Of a stretch of DNA of 53,973 nt, positions 51,050 to 53,973 are shown piece by piece. Origin of the DNA: Desulfovibrionaceae bacterium (GTDB taxonomy: Bacteria; Desulfobacterota; Desulfovibrionia; Desulfovibrionales; Desulfovibrionaceae); contig JAVHLG010000025.1 of NCBI GenBank assembly GCA_031082225.1, positions 1 to 53,973 on the forward strand, written 5' to 3'. Position 1 is the first letter of the stretch; every line of letters starts with the position of its first letter. The position numbers and the translations under genes were made by a program. Under the pieces are notes generated by a model. It was not told the DNA's origin and did not search any database. It saw only the letters and a list, made by a program, of their open reading frames with translations.

Positions 51050-51412
51050 CTACAGGCTGATGTTGAAATGACTGGCGGCGTCCGGTCCCCGTTCAACCTC
51101 CACGATCAAGCGCCGCGCCTCCTTGGTCATGAGGAGAAAAGCCCCGTGTTCGGTGGCGTCGGACACCTGTGTGGTCCAGCCCTTGGCGGCCATGTCCGAC
51201 GCGTAGAAGGCCGCAATCCGCTCGGGCGTGTCGTGAGACGTAAGCCGGACCATGACGGACTTGGGAAAGGTGATCACCTTGACCACGACCGCTCCGGGAT
51301 ACACCGCCACCTCGCCCTGAAACCGTTCGGGAAGCGCCTCGTCGGCGCAGGCCGACGCCGCCAGCATGGCCCAAAAAAACGCGTTGCAGCACGCCATAAG
51401 GATACGCTTCAT
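51050..51412 (-). CDS. Small exported protein, unknown function
   Basis: A 120-residue protein with a Sec signal peptide (MKRILMACCNAFFWAMLAAS, likely cut after ACA, about residue 23) and a mature part of about 97 residues. The segments VVKVITFPKSVMVRLTSHDT and ERIAAFYASDMAAKGW resemble small periplasmic proteins that pair a strand core with a helix (FYASDMAAKGW is common in domains that compare squared or offset values). I cannot name the family. GAGGTGG lies before ATG 51412. It is 45 bases upstream of the AsmA gene and probably in one transcript with it. Confidence 0.7.
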   Translation of the reverse strand: MKRILMACCNAFFWAMLAASACADEALPERFQGEVAVYPGAVVVKVITFPKSVMVRLTSHDTPERIAAFYASDMAAKGWTTQVSDATEHGAFLLMTKEARRLIVEVERGPDAASHFNISL

Positions 51413-51707
51413 GCCACCTCTGTGCGTCCGGCGTCATCGCGTGGGGATTGGCCGGACCCGGGCCTGATGACGACGGCCAAGGACAGGGCGTCGTGCGGCA
51501 GGCCCTGCCGGGAACTCCTTGCCAGACGGCATGATCCATCCCCCAAACCGGGGCAAAAGTCAAAGCGGTGGCCGCGTAAGCGCACTGTGGCGGCCCCGTG
51601 CGATCCTGACGGGCCGCTTCTTGTCAGCCGGGCCGGAAGCCGGTACATCAAACCGGCCGGAACGCGGGTTTCCGGTCATCATTTCCCCTCCGTCCAAAAG
51701 GAACGTC

Positions 51708-53240
51708 ATGCCCAAGGTCTATCTGCTTGGCGCCGGTCCCGGCGATCCGGGCCTGCTTACCCTCAAGGCCAAGGCCGTGCTGGAGCAGGCCGACGTGGTG
51801 GTCTACGATTATCTGGCCAACAAATCCTTTTTGGCCTACTGCCGCCCCGAGGCGCAGATCCTCTACGTGGGCAAGAAAGGCGGCGACCATACCCTGCCCC
51901 AGGACCAGATCAACCAGCTCCTGGTGGAAAAGGCCAAGGAAGGCAAGGTGGTGGCCCGCTTAAAGGGCGGCGATCCCTATGTCTTCGGCCGGGGGGCCGA
52001 GGAGGCCGAGGAGCTTCTCGACGCCGGGGTGGACTTCGAGGTGGTGCCCGGGGTGACCTCGGCCGTGGCCGCGCCCGCCTATGCGGGCATCCCCCTGACC
52101 CACCGGGCCTATGCCTCGTCCGTGAGCTTCATCACCGGGCATGAGGATCCCACCAAGGCCGAAAGCGCCCATGACTGGGAGGCCCTGGCCCGGTCGGCCT
52201 CCACCCTGGTCTTTTTCATGGGGGTGAAAAACCTTCCGGACATCGCGAAAAATCTCATCGCCGCCGGACGTCCGGCCACCACCCCGGCCGCCCTGGTGCG
52301 CTGGGGCACCACCTGCCGCCACCGTTCCCTGGCCGCCGACCTGGGAACCATCGCCGAGAAGGCCAAGGCCGCCGGGTTCGCTGCGCCGTCGCTTCTGGTG
52401 GTGGGCGAGGTGGTGCGGCTTCGGGACCGGCTGTCCTGGTTCGAGAAGCGGCCGCTTTTGGGCAAAGGCGTGGTGGTCACCCGCAGCCGGGAACAGGCCA
52501 GCGATCTGGTGCGGCTTTTGGAGGACGACGGGGCCTGCTGCTTCGAATTTCCGGCCATCGAGATCGCGCCGCTTGCCGACGACGCCCCGGTGCGTCTGGC
52601 CGCCCGGGGGCTTCCCGGCTACGACTGGGTGATATTCACCTCGGCCAACGGCGTGGAGGCCTTCTTCGCGGCCATGGCCGCCGAGGGCCTGGACGCCCGG
52701 GCCTTCGGGCAGGCCAAGGTCGGGGCCATCGGACCGGCCACGGCCGCGGCCCTGGCGGGGCGCGGCATCCGGGCCGACTTTCTGCCCGAGCGGTTCGTGG
52801 CCGAGTCCGTGGTGGAGGGGCTTTTGGCCCGGGGCGTGGCCGGGAAATCCGTGCTCATCCCCAGGGCCGAAAAGGCCCGGGAGGTGCTGCCCGAGAAGCT
52901 GGCCGAGGCCGGGGCGGCGGTCACGGTGCTGCCGGTCTACGCCACGCGGCCCGTGGACCAGGATCCCGAAGAGATTCTGGAGGCCATGCGCGCGGGCGAG
53001 ATCCACTATGTGACCTTCACCTCCTCCTCCACGGTGGACAATTTCTTCGCCAAAATCCCCCCCGAGGTCTTCCGGGAGTTCACCCCGGCCGTGGCCTGCG
53101 CGGTCATCGGGCCGATCACGGCCAAGACCCTGGAGACATACGGCTTCACCCCTGCGGTCACGGCCGGGGAATATACCGTCCCGGCCCTGGCCCGGGCCGT
53201 GGCCCGGCACGCGGCCGCCGCACGGGACGCCGCGTCATGA
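51708..53240 (+). CDS. cobA-hemD: Uroporphyrinogen-III C-methyltransferase / uroporphyrinogen-III synthase fusion
   Basis: A bifunctional tetrapyrrole enzyme. Residues 1-245 are the SUMT domain (KVYLLGAGPGDPGLLTLKA, about 3-21; DVVVYDYLAN; VARLKGGDPYVFGRGAEE; TSAVAAPAYAGIPLTHR), which methylates uroporphyrinogen III to precorrin-2. Residues 255-510 are the HemD domain (GVVVTRSREQASDLVRLLE; YDWVIFTSANGVEAFF; VGAIGPATAAAL; YVTFTSSSTVDNFF), which cyclises hydroxymethylbilane. Known Desulfovibrio strains carry this fusion, feeding siroheme, cobalamin and the alternative heme route. AAAGGAAC precedes ATG 51708. The gap 51413-51707 shows no cobalamin riboswitch box and no clear promoter. Confidence 0.95.
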   Translation: MPKVYLLGAGPGDPGLLTLKAKAVLEQADVVVYDYLANKSFLAYCRPEAQILYVGKKGGDHTLPQDQINQLLVEKAKEGKVVARLKGGDPYVFGRGAEEAEELLDAGVDFEVVPGVTSAVAAPAYAGIPLTHRAYASSVSFITGHEDPTKAESAHDWEALARSASTLVFFMGVKNLPDIAKNLIAAGRPATTPAALVRWGTTCRHRSLAADLGTIAEKAKAAGFAAPSLLVVGEVVRLRDRLSWFEKRPLLGKGVVVTRSREQASDLVRLLEDDGACCFEFPAIEIAPLADDAPVRLAARGLPGYDWVIFTSANGVEAFFAAMAAEGLDARAFGQAKVGAIGPATAAALAGRGIRADFLPERFVAESVVEGLLARGVAGKSVLIPRAEKAREVLPEKLAEAGAAVTVLPVYATRPVDQDPEEILEAMRAGEIHYVTFTSSSTVDNFFAKIPPEVFREFTPAVACAVIGPITAKTLETYGFTPAVTAGEYTVPALARAVARHAAAARDAAS

Positions 53241-53917
53241 AAACCCCTGTGGCCGTGCTCATCTCCGGGTCCGGGTCCAACCTCCAGGCCCTGTTGGACA
53301 AGGCCGCCTCGGGCGTGTTGGCGGCGGACATCCGCCTGGTGCTCTCCAACCGGGGCGACGCCTACGGTCTGACCCGGACCGCCAAGTGCGGCATCCCCAC
53401 GGCCGTGGTGGAGCACGGGGCCTATCCCTGCCGCGAGGCCTTCGACGCCGCCCTGGTGGCGGCCATCCGCAACTCCGGGGCCGAAGTCGTGGTCCTGGCC
53501 GGGTTCATGCGCATTCTGGGGCCGGGGTTCGTCACGGCCTTTGCCCAGCGCATCGTCAACATCCATCCGGCCCTTTTGCCGAGCTTCCCCGGGGTGCACG
53601 GCCAGCCCGACGCGGCCCGGCACGGGGTCAAGATCTCCGGCTGCACCGTGCATTTCGTGGACGAAAAAATGGACCATGGCCCCATCGTCATCCAGGCGGC
53701 GGTCCCGGCCCATGCCGAGGACGAGGGCAAGGCCCTGGGGGCGCGCATCCTGGCCCTGGAGCACCGTATCTTTCCCCAGGCCGTGCATTGGCTGTGCACC
53801 GGGCGGTTGTCCATCGTCGGCCGCCACGTGCACCTGGCCCCGGCCGACGTCGCCCCGGCCGACATGTCCGGGCTCGGCCCCTGCCTGGTCAATCCGCCCC
53901 TGGAACAAGGGTTTTGA
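53237..53917 (+). CDS. purN: Phosphoribosylglycinamide formyltransferase
   Basis: Transfers a formyl group from 10-formyltetrahydrofolate to GAR in purine synthesis. The 226-residue protein has the substrate-phosphate loop VLISGSGSNLQALLDKA (about 7-23), the strand VVVLAGFMRILGPGF, the catalytic NIHPALLPSFPG with its Asn and His, and FVDEKMDHGPIVIQ with the catalytic aspartate. It is about 15 residues longer than E. coli PurN at the C terminus. It overlaps cobA-hemD by 4 bases (ATGA), so a purine enzyme and a tetrapyrrole enzyme are co-translated. Confidence 0.95.
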   Translation: MKTPVAVLISGSGSNLQALLDKAASGVLAADIRLVLSNRGDAYGLTRTAKCGIPTAVVEHGAYPCREAFDAALVAAIRNSGAEVVVLAGFMRILGPGFVTAFAQRIVNIHPALLPSFPGVHGQPDAARHGVKISGCTVHFVDEKMDHGPIVIQAAVPAHAEDEGKALGARILALEHRIFPQAVHWLCTGRLSIVGRHVHLAPADVAPADMSGLGPCLVNPPLEQGF

Positions 53918-53929
53918 TGAGGAGCCCAA

Positions 53930-53959
53930 GGGGGAAACCTTTTACAAAAGGTTTCCCCC
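53930..53959. terminator. Perfect 14-base-pair hairpin after purN
   Basis: GGGGGAAACCTTTT (53930-53943), loop AC, AAAAGGTTTCCCCC (53946-53959). It begins 12 bases after the purN stop and its T/A core allows termination in either direction. It has the same design as 4149-4188. Confidence 0.75.
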
Positions 53960-53973
53960 CTGGACCCCCCTTC

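Noticed and set aside
51413-51707. Cobalamin riboswitch before cobA-hemD
   Set aside because: The characteristic B12 box and surrounding helices could not be found.
48980-52144. 1054-codon open frame on the plus strand
   Set aside because: It runs antisense through the AsmA gene and is a product of high GC content. The product is glycine/arginine/glutamine-rich with no domain.

Overview
The window is GC-rich DNA that most likely comes from a sulfate-reducing deltaproteobacterium of the Desulfovibrio group. The evidence is the gene for the NADH-sensing repressor Rex directly after a small ATP synthase F0 operon (atpZ-atpI-atpB-atpE), a fused uroporphyrinogen-III methyltransferase/synthase, and G/C-rich hairpins with A/T cores after genes (4149-4188, 53930-53959). 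The genus assignment is an inference from these traits.

Layout. 1-6100 (minus strand) holds aspS and hisS, two small enzyme genes (a methyltransferase and a radical SAM protein), a hicBA toxin-antitoxin pair and a secreted cysteine-rich protein. 6290-9941 (plus strand) holds the F0 operon, rex and a SAM hydroxide adenosyltransferase. Two sites resembling Rex operators lie here, one before the F0 operon and one before rex, which suggests that the NADH/NAD+ ratio controls both. From about 10.1 to 47 kb there is a large surface-glycan island. Its plus-strand arm (10162-35280) has three glycosyltransferases, a pseudaminic-acid-type pathway (associated methylase, PseB, PseC, PseI-like, PseG-like, SpsF-like), a dehydrogenase/aminotransferase pair, a run of methyltransferases, a polysaccharide pyruvyltransferase, a low-GC radical SAM gene that looks recently acquired, and a tightly overlapping cassette of Dxs-like enzyme, SDR reductase, ATP-grasp ligase and GH57 protein. 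Its minus-strand arm (47046-35412) has a CgeB-like glycosyltransferase, a radical SAM-TPR fusion, a membrane-anchored glycosyltransferase, a B12-type radical SAM protein, a PseF/NeuA-type CMP-sugar synthase, a beta-propeller-like protein and an unknown protein. The two arms converge at 35.3 kb. 47063-53917 returns to general functions: a giant AsmA-family protein, a small exported protein, cobA-hemD and purN.

How the genes work together. The island appears to make at least one nonulosonic acid of the pseudaminic type, activate it as the CMP sugar, modify it and assemble it into a surface or flagellar glycan. No PseH-type N-acetyltransferase is visible. The most intriguing part is the cassette at 29441-35280. 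Its Dxs homologue keeps the thiamine-diphosphate chemistry but has lost residues that hold the substrate phosphate in true DXP synthase, and it is followed by a reductase and a ligase. I infer a ThDP-dependent carbon-branching or chain-extending step on a sugar, which may be undescribed. No tRNA, rRNA, CRISPR array or intact insertion sequence was seen.
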